NCBI GenBank assembly: GCA_017410525.1
Contig: JAFQQQ010000005.1
Span: forward strand, 1-64,000
Direction of reading: 5' to 3'
DNA length: 64,000 nucleotides
Origin: Bacilli bacterium
GTDB taxonomy: Bacteria > Bacillota_I > Bacilli_A > RF39 > UBA660
The position numbers and the translations under genes are program-made. The notes beneath the pieces are model-generated. The model ran no database searches and was not told the DNA's origin. It was given only the letters and a program-made list of their open reading frames with translations. Shown piece after piece: positions 34,572 to 41,333 of this stretch. The number at the start of each line of letters is the position of its first letter. Position 1 is the first letter of the stretch.

Positions 34572-34880
34572 ATGATAAATATAAATAATAATTTTAAAGA
34601 TGAAGTAATAAATAATAATGGTTTAACTGTAGTAGATTTTTGGGCACCTTGGTGTGGCCCTTGTAAAATGTTTGGACCTATATTTGAAAATGTTTGTAAT
34701 ATTAAACATGGAATTAAGTTTTGTAAATTAAATGTGGATGAAGATAGTGAAAATATTTCTAAAGAGTATGGAGTTATGTCTATTCCTACTATTATTCTTT
34801 TTAAAGACGGAAAAGAAATAAATAGAAATGTTGGGTTTATGGATGAAGATTCTTTAATAGAATTTATAGGTGAAGAATAA
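34572..34880 (+). CDS. trxA: Thioredoxin
   Basis: A 102-residue thioredoxin with the active-site WCGPC (Trp27-Cys31) and the conserved cis-proline segment MSIPTIILF. It reduces protein disulfides in the cytoplasm. The ATG at 34572 is used because GGAGGT (34562-34567) is five bases upstream; an in-frame ATG at 34560 overlaps that site. The stop codon overlaps the trxB start in a TAATG arrangement. Confidence 0.96.
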   Translation: MININNNFKDEVINNNGLTVVDFWAPWCGPCKMFGPIFENVCNIKHGIKFCKLNVDEDSENISKEYGVMSIPTIILFKDGKEINRNVGFMDEDSLIEFIGEE

Positions 34881-35806
34881 TGTATGATATTATAATTATT
34901 GGAGCTGGTCCTGCTGGAATGACTGCCGCTATATATGCATCTCAAGCTAGAAAAAAAATATTGATTCTCGAAAAATCTGTATATGGTGGACAAATAGTAA
35001 ATGCGGATAAAGTTAAAAATTATCCTGGATTTGAAGAAATTAGTGGATATGAATATGCTAATAAACTCTATAATCAAGTTAAAACATTTAATCCAGATTT
35101 TAAATTTGAAGAAGTAGTTGAAATAAAAAATAACAATGAGTTTAAAGAGGTTATAACTAACAAGAACAGTTATAAAAGTAATAGTATTATTATCGCCACA
35201 GGAGCTAAAAATAGAAAATTAGGACTACCAAACGAAGATAAACTTATAGGGAAAGGTGTTTCTTATTGTTCAACTTGTGATGGAATATTTTTCAAAGATA
35301 AAAAGGTTGCTATTACAGGTGGTGGAAATAACGCTATAGATGACGCACTATATTTAAGTGATATTGCTAATAAAGTTTACTTAATCTATAGACAAAAAGA
35401 TTTTAAAATCGATTCTTTAAATTTAGAAAAACTTAAAGAAAGAAATAATGTAGAATTTATACTTAATTCTAATATTACTGAATTAATAGGAAATGAAAAA
35501 TTAGAAAATATTGTTGTTAAAGATAATGATACCGGTATAGAAAATAGACTAGATGTTGAGGGTATATTTATTGCTATAGGTCATATTCCTCTATCTAGCA
35601 TGTGTAAAAACTTAGTAAAAATTAATGAACTAGGTTATATAATTGCTGATGAGAATTGTAATACTAATATAGAAGGTATTTTTGCTGCGGGAGATGTTAG
35701 AATTAAACCAGTTAGACAATTAACCACTGCTTGTGGCGATGGTACAGTTGCTGCTATAAATGCTTGTAAATATTTAAATAAAAAAACCATTGAAATCACT
35801 CAATAG
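34880..35806 (+). CDS. trxB: Thioredoxin reductase
   Basis: A 308-residue flavoprotein with FAD-binding GAGPAGMTAA (8-17), the redox pair in YCSTCDG (Cys130, Cys133; the family usually has CATC), NADPH-binding GGGNNAIDDA and the C-terminal GIFAAGDV. It passes electrons from NADPH to the adjacent thioredoxin. The gene overlaps trxA by one base and ends immediately against the convergent LysM gene with no intervening base. Confidence 0.96.
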   Translation: MYDIIIIGAGPAGMTAAIYASQARKKILILEKSVYGGQIVNADKVKNYPGFEEISGYEYANKLYNQVKTFNPDFKFEEVVEIKNNNEFKEVITNKNSYKSNSIIIATGAKNRKLGLPNEDKLIGKGVSYCSTCDGIFFKDKKVAITGGGNNAIDDALYLSDIANKVYLIYRQKDFKIDSLNLEKLKERNNVEFILNSNITELIGNEKLENIVVKDNDTGIENRLDVEGIFIAIGHIPLSSMCKNLVKINELGYIIADENCNTNIEGIFAAGDVRIKPVRQLTTACGDGTVAAINACKYLNKKTIEITQ

Positions 35807-36514
35807 TTATTTTTTTAGTTGTTCCCCAGTTAAAGATAATTTAAGCTCTTCTTGGGCATTTTTCAACTCTGATTTTAACTCTCCAAGTTCAGGATTCATA
35901 ATCCAAATTTCTTGTCCCGCATTTAAAATACTTTTATTATTTATATTGTTTTTAGATGCTATTTTATTTGTTATTTCATAAATTTCAGTATAACTACCAC
36001 TAGCTTTTTCCGCTATAGTAGATAACCTATCACCATATTCTACAGTATATCTTACCCATAAATTATTATTCTGTATGTTATTTATTTGACTCTGTATGTC
36101 AAGTATTTTTAAATAATAAGGATTTTCTTTTTCAATAATAACTGGCACTTCTATTGTATCTCCTTCTTTTACAAACGAACTAAACTTATTTATATTATTT
36201 TGTTCTTTTATTTCATCTTCGAAATCAGAAATCGAATTATAAACGCCTTCACATTCATCAGTATAAAACTTGTTTGCTACATCAGAAATGGTATCTCCTT
36301 CTTCTACTTGCATAGAAATGTTAACCTTTATTTGATTATCTGGCACCACATATTCTTTATTTTTTTCACACCCAGTAAGCGTCATAATTGTTACTATTGA
36401 TGCAGTTGCTAAAGTTACAGCAACCACTTGTTTTAATTTTCTTTTCTTCATTTTTTTATTACTTATATTTCTAACTGTACCATAATTTGTTCTTAATTCC
36501 CTATTGTTTGTCAT
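35807..36514 (-). CDS. LysM-domain lipoprotein-like protein
   Basis: A 235-residue protein. After a 28-residue basic N-terminal tail comes a hydrophobic segment ending in the lipobox-like LTGC (46-49), suggesting lipidation at Cys49. Two LysM-like modules follow (about 68-115, MQVEEGDTISDVANKFY; and 155-210, YTVEYGDRLSTIAEKAS), and a C-terminal coiled segment. It probably binds peptidoglycan at the membrane. GAGGTG before the first ATG supports the long N-terminus. A role in sporulation is possible given the cotJ genes next door, but unproven. Confidence 0.8.
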   Translation of the reverse strand: MTNNRELRTNYGTVRNISNKKMKKRKLKQVVAVTLATASIVTIMTLTGCEKNKEYVVPDNQIKVNISMQVEEGDTISDVANKFYTDECEGVYNSISDFEDEIKEQNNINKFSSFVKEGDTIEVPVIIEKENPYYLKILDIQSQINNIQNNNLWVRYTVEYGDRLSTIAEKASGSYTEIYEITNKIASKNNINNKSILNAGQEIWIMNPELGELKSELKNAQEELKLSLTGEQLKK

Positions 36515-36564
36515 ATAAACACCTCATAATTTAATTATAACACATATAAAAATTGTTGTAAAAT

Positions 36565-36592
36565 TTAAAACAAATAGAAATTATCTATTTGC
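36565..36592 (-). terminator. Rho-independent terminator of the cotJ operon
   Basis: CAAATAGA pairs with TCTATTTG around five bases, followed by TTTTAAATTTT on the minus strand. It overlaps the cotJC stop. Confidence 0.75.
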
Positions 36593-37153
36593 TTTTTCAT
36601 TAAATTTATTTAAATAATATTCCCTTAGTTCTTTAAATCTATTAAAATGAACAACTTCTCTTTGTCTTAAGAATGAAAGAGGCGCAAGTAAATCTGGATC
36701 TTCAGTTAAATTCATCAAGTGTTCATAAGTAACTCTTGCTTTTTGTTCTGCAGCCATATCTTCCATCAAATCAGCATTCCAATCACCTAAAGTTTGGAAA
36801 TATGCAGAAGTAAATGGGACACCATTCGCATCTGCTGGGAATAATGCATGATCGTGCTGTACATATTGACCTGTAAGACCTGCCTCCATAAGTTCTTTTG
36901 GAGTTGCACCTTTCATTAGTTGTTTTACCATAGTAGCAATCATTTCAACATGAGACATTTCTTCTATACCGATATCATTTAAAAGAGCATACCCTCTTTC
37001 ATCAGGCATAGTATATCTTTGATTTAAATATCTCATAGCTGCTGTCCATTCTCCATCTGGACCACCATATTGAGCTAATAATGCTTTTGCCATTTTTAAA
37101 TCTTTTTTCTTTATATTTATAGGATATTCTAATTTTTTTACATATTTAAACAT
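36581..37153 (-). CDS. cotJC: Spore coat protein CotJC (manganese catalase-like)
   Basis: A 190-residue member of the Mn-catalase/CotJC family. The ferritin-like helices carry EWTAAMRYLNQRY, EEMSHVEMIATMVKQL and MAAEQKARVTYEHL, with Glu and His residues positioned for a dinuclear metal site. It associates with the inner spore coat; catalase activity is inferred from family members. It lies nine bases after the CotJA/JB-like gene in a two-gene operon. Confidence 0.95.
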   Translation of the reverse strand: MFKYVKKLEYPINIKKKDLKMAKALLAQYGGPDGEWTAAMRYLNQRYTMPDERGYALLNDIGIEEMSHVEMIATMVKQLMKGATPKELMEAGLTGQYVQHDHALFPADANGVPFTSAYFQTLGDWNADLMEDMAAEQKARVTYEHLMNLTEDPDLLAPLSFLRQREVVHFNRFKELREYYLNKFNEKANR

Positions 37154-37162
37154 ATAAACCTC

Positions 37163-37633
37163 CTAATTATCCCAAGGCCATGGCATATCATTCCAAGACC
37201 AAGGGTATGAATTTAAAGTATCACTATCTAAAGTAATAGGTCCATATTTAGATTCATAGTCTTTCGTTAGTTTTTCTTTTTCTTCTCTATATTGATTAAA
37301 TAGTTTAATCCCATCTTGATTATTAGGATTTACATCTAAGAAAAGACCTAAATCCACCATGGCAAAGCTTAAAGCATCTATATAAGTTAAAAGTTCAGCC
37401 TGTTCATTCATTGGCTTAATTTCATATGGTTCCCCTATTTTATAAGGGTCATATAAGTTTTTAAACAAATTACCTCTAATAAGACCATTATAAGGATCAT
37501 ATAAAGTTGTTTGCTTATTCATATCTTTATTTTGAACCTTATATTGATTATCAAAGTAATTATTTTGATTATACATATCCATCATATTAGGTTTTGTATA
37601 ATTAAAATTTTTAAAATTTGGGTAATTATTCAT
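37163..37633 (-). CDS. cotJB: CotJA-CotJB fusion, spore coat
   Basis: A 156-residue protein combining two usually separate proteins. Residues 43-68 (LYDPYNGLIRGNLFKNLYDPYK) match the core of CotJA. Residues 76-156 match CotJB: EQAELLTYIDALSFAMVDLGLFLDVNP, then NQYREEKEKL and the Trp-rich C-terminus WSWNDMPWPW. The reading frame is continuous with no internal stop, so the fusion is real or the gene has absorbed cotJA. The N-terminal 40 residues are Asn/Tyr/Met-rich, as in coat proteins. Confidence 0.88.
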   Translation of the reverse strand: MNNYPNFKNFNYTKPNMMDMYNQNNYFDNQYKVQNKDMNKQTTLYDPYNGLIRGNLFKNLYDPYKIGEPYEIKPMNEQAELLTYIDALSFAMVDLGLFLDVNPNNQDGIKLFNQYREEKEKLTKDYESKYGPITLDSDTLNSYPWSWNDMPWPWDN

Positions 37634-37715
37634 ATTTTCCTCCTCGCTTTATACTATGTATTAGAAAAATATGTGTATAGGTATGTGTCTAATTATCAAA
37701 AATTAGAAAAAACTA

Positions 37716-37744
37716 TAGACAAAGTAATAAATATTTGATAAAAT
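37716..37744 (+). promoter_or_regulatory. Promoter of the tRNA-His gene
   Basis: TAGACA (37716-37721), a 17-base spacer and TAAAAT (37739-37744), about 30 bases before the tRNA. A small hairpin (AAGTC with GACTT) lies in the leader. Confidence 0.65.
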
Positions 37745-37773
37745 ATGTTTCGTAAGTCATTTAGGACTTATAT

Positions 37774-37850
37774 GGCGAAATTGGTGAAGTGGTTAACACG
37801 GTGGATTGTGGTTCCATTATGCAAGGGTTCGATTCCCTTATTTCGCCCCA
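37774..37850 (+). tRNA. tRNA-His (anticodon GTG)
   Basis: The cloverleaf is complete: acceptor GCGAAAT pairs with ATTTCGC, the anticodon arm GTGGA/TCCAT encloses TTGTGGT with anticodon GTG, and the T arm is AAGGG-TTCGATT-CCCTT. The extra 5' G (G-1 at 37774) opposite C73 is the identity element of tRNA-His. CCA is encoded (37848-37850). Confidence 0.97.
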
Positions 37851-37890
37851 TTGTGAGCATTAGTGAAGCTAATATTAGTTTCACTTTTTC
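37846..37890 (+). repeat. Direct repeat copy 1 (tRNA-His 3' end plus terminator)
   Basis: From GCCCCA at the tRNA end through the terminator, this 45-base segment is nearly identical to 39499-39547 (three or four differences over about 40 bases). The pair brackets 1.6 kb holding the glycosylase and toxin genes. Confidence 0.75.
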
Positions 37891-37891
37891 T
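37861..37891 (+). terminator. Terminator of tRNA-His
   Basis: AGTGAA pairs with TTCACT outside an inner CTAATATTAG palindrome, followed by TTTTTCTTTTT. Confidence 0.88.
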
Positions 37892-37950
37892 TTTTGTTAA
37901 ATAGATTACATGTTATAATATTAATATAGAAAAAGCAATGAGGTATAATA

Positions 37951-38550
37951 ATGAAAGAAGATTTTAGGAGTTTATTAGAAAATTTAAAAAAATGTGAAAT
38001 TTGTAAAGAAAAGTTTGGATTTAAACCACATCCAATATTTTTAGGTAATGAGAATTCTAAAATAGTTCAAATTAGTCAAGCACCTTCTGCAACTGTTCAT
38101 CAAACTTTAAAACCTTTTACAGATCAAAGTGGAAAAAAGTTAAAATATGATTGGTATAAAATTAGTGATGATATATTTTATAATCCAGATAATTTTTATA
38201 TTGCAGCGCTTTCTCATTGTTATCCAGGAAAAGACAAGAATGGTAATGACAGAATGCCACCTAAAATTTGTTATGATAAATGGATAAAAAAAGAATTAGA
38301 ATATATAAATAATAAGCTTTATATAATAATAGGTTCAAAATCAGCAAAGGTATTTTTTCCAAATGAAAATTTTAACGACTTGATTTTTAAAGATAATTAT
38401 ATTAATAATAAATTAGCAATTGTTTTACCACATCCATCACCACTCAATATAAAATGGTTTAAGGATCATCCTGAATTTATGGAAAAAAGAATTATTGAAA
38501 TAAGAAAAATAATAAATGATGTGTTAGAAATTAACAACAAAAAAGGATAA
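37951..38550 (+). CDS. Uracil-DNA glycosylase superfamily protein, family 4/5-like with Fe-S cysteines
   Basis: A 199-residue enzyme likely to excise uracil or a modified base from DNA. Seen are the 4Fe-4S-type cysteines (Cys15 and Cys18 in CEIC, then Cys90 and Cys107), an N-terminal base-flipping region QISQAPSATVHQTLKPFTDQSG and the C-terminal HPSP motif (161-164) in place of the usual HPSxxS type. GAGGT precedes the ATG. It lies between tRNA-His and a toxin-like gene in a small accessory patch and faces the opposite way to the toxin. Confidence 0.85.
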   Translation: MKEDFRSLLENLKKCEICKEKFGFKPHPIFLGNENSKIVQISQAPSATVHQTLKPFTDQSGKKLKYDWYKISDDIFYNPDNFYIAALSHCYPGKDKNGNDRMPPKICYDKWIKKELEYINNKLYIIIGSKSAKVFFPNENFNDLIFKDNYINNKLAIVLPHPSPLNIKWFKDHPEFMEKRIIEIRKIINDVLEINNKKG

Positions 38551-38566
38551 TCATTTGATTATCCTT
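38536..38566 (-). terminator. Terminator of the candidate small RNA
   Basis: A perfect 10-bp stem AAGGATAATC with GATTATCCTT around a four-base loop and six T residues on the minus strand. It overlaps the convergent glycosylase stop codon. Confidence 0.85.
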
Positions 38567-38641
38567 ATAAAATGCCTAACGGCACCTGTCATAGTATAAT
38601 ATCTTGCGATATTGTACAGTAAAAAGCATTTCTGCTCCTGT
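38537..38641 (-). ncRNA. Candidate structured small RNA downstream of the PemK/MazF-like gene
   Basis: A roughly 105-base non-coding unit has a consensus promoter (38648-38676) and a rho-independent terminator. Read on the minus strand it folds into four hairpins: AGCA-GAAA-TGCT (38625-38636), GTACAATATC-GCAA-GATATTATAC (38594-38617), TGCC-GTTA-GGCA (38573-38584) and the terminator stem AAGGATAATC (38543-38566) with its T-run. Two GNRA tetraloops appear only in this orientation, which supports the strand. I do not recognise an Rfam family. Confidence 0.65.
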
Positions 38642-38647
38642 ATCTAT

Positions 38648-38676
38648 ATACTACACTATTATTTTATGTTCGTCAA
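38648..38676 (-). promoter_or_regulatory. Promoter of the candidate small RNA
   Basis: TTGACG (38671-38676), a 17-base spacer and TAGTAT (38648-38653) on the minus strand, placed after the toxin-like gene stop, with no ORF following. Confidence 0.75.
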
Positions 38677-38703
38677 GTATTTTTATTCAATTAAATTTTA
38701 TTT

Positions 38704-39327
38704 TTATATTGTATATTCTTTAATAATTGCTTCATCTATAATTTTCATTAATTCAGTAGAACATTTTAAATTAGGTAAATAATCATATTCATTAATATTA
38801 TTGCTTATAGATAATTTGCTTATTGTTTTTAAATGATCTACGCAAGCATATGAAGTTTTATCTTTTCTATTTTCATAATATTTTATTATGGAATTGATCT
38901 TTTTAATTTCTTTAGGCTCTTCTGTTTGCTTTAATATATTTTTTAATTTTGTTATTTCTTTTTTAGAATATAGAATTGTTCCAATTTTTATATTTTTTGT
39001 ATGTTTTTTCGAAGTTATAGGAATTATGTGCAGCGTTGAAGATTTCATTGTATCTCCTTTTGATACAATGATTGCAAAATGATCTCCTGAAAATTCACTA
39101 CCAATGTTAACTCCAAATCTAACTTTAACTATTCTACCTCTAGAATATCTTTTAAAATTGGTAGGTTTTTTATTTATTTCATATAATAAAGTTTTGCTTT
39201 CACTAAGTTTTGAATCTTCAAAATTAGTGTATTTATCTTTTAAATTCATATCTGAAATAATAAGATTATTTTGATGTGCTTTTATTAATTTTGTATGTTT
39301 TCTATTTTGTTCTAATGTATTATCCAT
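38704..39327 (-). CDS. PemK/MazF-family endoribonuclease toxin-like protein
   Basis: A 207-residue protein. The MazF/PemK barrel begins near residue 63 (YSRGRIVKVRFGVNIGSEFSGDHFAIIVSKGD) and continues with TLHIIPITSKK, characteristic of this RNase family. It carries a 60-residue charged N-terminal extension and a longer C-terminal helical part than classic MazF (about 110 residues). No antitoxin gene precedes it. AGGAGG and a consensus promoter precede the ATG. Bracketing by two candidate small RNAs raises the possibility of RNA-based control (inference). Confidence 0.8.
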   Translation of the reverse strand: MDNTLEQNRKHTKLIKAHQNNLIISDMNLKDKYTNFEDSKLSESKTLLYEINKKPTNFKRYSRGRIVKVRFGVNIGSEFSGDHFAIIVSKGDTMKSSTLHIIPITSKKHTKNIKIGTILYSKKEITKLKNILKQTEEPKEIKKINSIIKYYENRKDKTSYACVDHLKTISKLSISNNINEYDYLPNLKCSTELMKIIDEAIIKEYTI

Positions 39328-39352
39328 AAACCCTCCTAAATTTTGTATACTA

Positions 39353-39381
39353 ATTATATAACTTTAATATATTGTAGTCAA
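39353..39381 (-). promoter_or_regulatory. Promoter of the PemK/MazF-like gene
   Basis: TTGACT (39376-39381), a 17-base spacer and TATAAT (39353-39358) on the minus strand, with AGGAGG close to the start codon. It is back to back with the plus-strand promoter at 39392-39420. Confidence 0.85.
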
Positions 39382-39391
39382 TAAAATACTG

Positions 39392-39420
39392 TTGATTTTA
39401 ATTAGAATTTAGTTTATAAT
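39392..39420 (+). promoter_or_regulatory. Promoter of the candidate leader/small RNA
   Basis: TTGATT (39392-39397), a 17-base spacer and a perfect TATAAT (39415-39420). Its -35 box is 10 bases from that of the divergent toxin promoter, so a regulator here could control both. Confidence 0.85.
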
Positions 39421-39426
39421 TTACAT

Positions 39427-39547
39427 AGTGATTGATATTTATATATCAAACTTATGGGAGTATACACTATTAAAAAGTTTTCAATAGGTGTAGTAATTGC
39501 CCCAGTTGTGAGTATTAGTGAAGCTAATCTTAGTTTCACTTTTTTTC
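39427..39547 (+). ncRNA. Candidate small RNA or attenuated leader divergent from the toxin gene
   Basis: A transcript starting about 39427 would end at a strong terminator (39517-39547) after 120 bases with no ORF with a ribosome binding site. It contains a 7-bp hairpin (TTGATAT with ATATCAA, 39432-39449), a longer imperfect hairpin (TGGG at 39455 with CCCA, inner TACACTATT with AATAG-GTGTA) and the terminator stem. The last 45 bases copy the tRNA-His 3' terminator. It could be a small RNA or a leader that controls the membrane gene at 39616. Confidence 0.6.
39499..39547 (+). repeat. Direct repeat copy 2, including a second terminator
   Basis: GCCCCA followed by the terminator AGTGAAGCTAATCTTAGTTT-CACT and seven T residues matches the segment behind tRNA-His at 37846-37890. 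Confidence 0.75.
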
Positions 39548-39615
39548 TTTGTTTATTATACAAATATGATATAATAAAATTGATAACAAATAATAATTTA
39601 AAAAGGAGCATCTAT

Positions 39616-39951
39616 ATGAAAAGGCATTTAAAAGAATTAGTAATATTATTTATACAACTATTTTTATTTTATATATTTCCTTTATTTATGAATTTATATG
39701 GCCCCATAGGTATAGTCTTAATAATTTTATCTTCAACGTTTGTTTTATCAATAACAATAGCAATTATTTCAAAAGAGAATATAAAGTATTTATATCCTAT
39801 AGTAAGCTCTATATCATTTTTACCATCGGTATTTATATATTATAATGAATCTGCTTTGATACATTGTTTATGGTACTTATTTATATCTAGTATTGGTATT
39901 TTAATTGGTTCAATTATATATCAAATAAAAAAAGAATTAAAAATTCAATAA
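39616..39951 (+). CDS. Small polytopic membrane protein, unknown function
   Basis: A 111-residue hydrophobic protein with about four membrane helices (about 8-25, 30-48, 58-75 and 85-103) and a short basic C-terminus. The ATG at 39616 follows AAGGAG; a longer in-frame version from 39454 would run through a terminator and is rejected. No family is recognised. Its expression may depend on read-through of the leader terminator. Confidence 0.65.
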   Translation: MKRHLKELVILFIQLFLFYIFPLFMNLYGPIGIVLIILSSTFVLSITIAIISKENIKYLYPIVSSISFLPSVFIYYNESALIHCLWYLFISSIGILIGSIIYQIKKELKIQ

Positions 39952-39966
39952 TTTTAATTCTTTTTA
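39928..39966. terminator. Bidirectional terminator between convergent genes
   Basis: AAAGAATTAAAA pairs with TTTTAATTCTTT, with T runs on either side, shared by the membrane protein gene (plus) and mbl (minus). Confidence 0.8.
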
Positions 39967-40953
39967 TTTTTCTAATAAGTGTAAATTATCTAAAAGTATT
40001 CCTGTTCCTTCTACTACACAAGTAAGTGGACTTTCTGCTACAAATACAGGGACTTTTAATTCATGAGAAAGTAAATTATCAAATCCATGCACAAGTGCTC
40101 CACCACCTGTTATAATTATACCTTTATCAATTATATCAGCAGCAAGTTCTGGCGGAGTTTGTTCTAATACATTTTTAGCAGAATGTATTATTGTATAAAC
40201 ACTTTCTCTTAAAGCTTCCTCTACCTCTTCACTACATAATGTTATCGTATGAGGAAGACCAGTAACTAAATCTCTACCTTTAACTTCCATTTTATCATTT
40301 CTACCTTCTGGATAAACAGAACCTATTTCAAGTTTTATTTCTTCTGCAGTCCTATCTCCAATAAGTAGTTTATATTTATCTTTAATATATTTAATTATAT
40401 CATTATCAAATGTATTTCCCGCTACTTTTATAGATTCACTTGTAACAATATCTCCAAGTGATAATATTGCTATATCAGTAGTGCCACCACCAATATCTAT
40501 TACCATGTTACCACTAGGTCTAGATATATCTAATCCTGCTCCTATAGCAGCAATCTTTGGTTCTTCTTCTAAGAAAACCTTTCTGGCTCCCGTTCTTTCT
40601 GCTGCTTCTTTTATGGCATTCTTTTCTACTTGAGTTATATTTGAAGGACAACATATAAGTATTCTAGGTCTAGATAAAAAACTCTTACCATTTATCTTTT
40701 TAATAAAACTATTTAACATCATTTCTGTTATTTCAAAATCAGCTATTACACCATCTTTCATAGGTCTTATAGCAAGTACTTTACCAGGAGTTCTACCAAG
40801 CATTTCTCTTGCTTGAGTACCTACTGCAAGTATTTTTTTTGTATCAGAATCGATCGCTACTATACTAGGTTCATTAAGAACAATCCCTTGACCTTTAATA
40901 TAAATTAATACATTAGCAGTACCTAAATCTATACCAATATCTTTAGCAAACAT
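39964..40953 (-). CDS. mbl: MreB-like cell-shape actin, Mbl
   Basis: A 329-residue bacterial actin. DIGIDLGTANVLIYIKGQGIVLNEPSIVA at the N-terminus, VIDIGGGTTDIAILSLG and GGGALVHGFDNLL are MreB-family nucleotide-binding blocks. It lines up with B. subtilis mbl, which also follows spoIIID, and is one of the proteins guiding cell-wall elongation. The ATG at 40953 follows GGAGG; the in-frame TTG at 40968 is the wrong start. Confidence 0.94.
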   Translation of the reverse strand: MFAKDIGIDLGTANVLIYIKGQGIVLNEPSIVAIDSDTKKILAVGTQAREMLGRTPGKVLAIRPMKDGVIADFEITEMMLNSFIKKINGKSFLSRPRILICCPSNITQVEKNAIKEAAERTGARKVFLEEEPKIAAIGAGLDISRPSGNMVIDIGGGTTDIAILSLGDIVTSESIKVAGNTFDNDIIKYIKDKYKLLIGDRTAEEIKLEIGSVYPEGRNDKMEVKGRDLVTGLPHTITLCSEEVEEALRESVYTIIHSAKNVLEQTPPELAADIIDKGIIITGGGALVHGFDNLLSHELKVPVFVAESPLTCVVEGTGILLDNLHLLEK

Positions 40954-41008
40954 ATTATCATCCTCCAACTATATTTATTATACCATAATTCACCACATTA
41001 AACTTATT

Positions 41009-41260
41009 TTAAATTAAATTTTTATACTTTTTTTTAGTAGACTGTCCACCTCTTATATGTCTTACATCTATATGATACTTAAGAATACTTTCTACTTCTT
41101 CATAAAGTTTATAATTTATATCAATCAATCTCTCATGTAAATCTTTATGTACAGTACTTTTAGAAACATTAAAAACTTTAGCTATCTCTCTTATTGTTTC
41201 TTTAGTATCTAATATATAATTTGCTTCATCAATAACCCGTTTAACAATCAATGAATTCAT
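41009..41260 (-). CDS. spoIIID: Sporulation transcriptional regulator SpoIIID
   Basis: An 83-residue DNA-binding protein with the family HTH in TIREIAKVFNVSKSTVHKDLHERL and the basic C-terminal tail (RHIRGGQSTKKKY). SpoIIID adjusts sigma-E-dependent gene expression in the mother cell (family knowledge). The ATG at 41260 follows GAGGGG. Adjacent mbl, spoIIQ and spoIID complete a sporulation cluster like that of B. subtilis. Confidence 0.95.
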   Translation of the reverse strand: MNSLIVKRVIDEANYILDTKETIREIAKVFNVSKSTVHKDLHERLIDINYKLYEEVESILKYHIDVRHIRGGQSTKKKYKNLI

Positions 41261-41305
41261 AAACACCCCTCTAATTAATTATATATTTTTAAGATGTGTT
41301 TATAC

Positions 41306-41333
41306 ATAAAAAGGGTATGCCTTAACACCCTTA
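41306..41333 (-). terminator. Rho-independent terminator of spoIIQ
   Basis: AAGGGT pairs with ACCCTT around a ten-base loop, with five T residues on the minus strand, overlapping the stop codon. Confidence 0.75.

Noticed and set aside
34544-35077. A 177-residue minus-strand ORF opposite trxA and trxB
   Set aside because: It is the antisense shadow of two clearly identified genes and has no ribosome binding site or recognisable motif.
38537-38641. SRP RNA or another known small RNA
   Set aside because: The GGAA-capped SRP hairpin and its A-rich internal loop are absent, and I see no match to known riboswitch cores.
39454-39615. An N-terminal extension of the 111-residue membrane protein gene
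   Set aside because: The segment contains a strong terminator and lacks a ribosome binding site; AAGGAG at 39603 supports the ATG at 39616.
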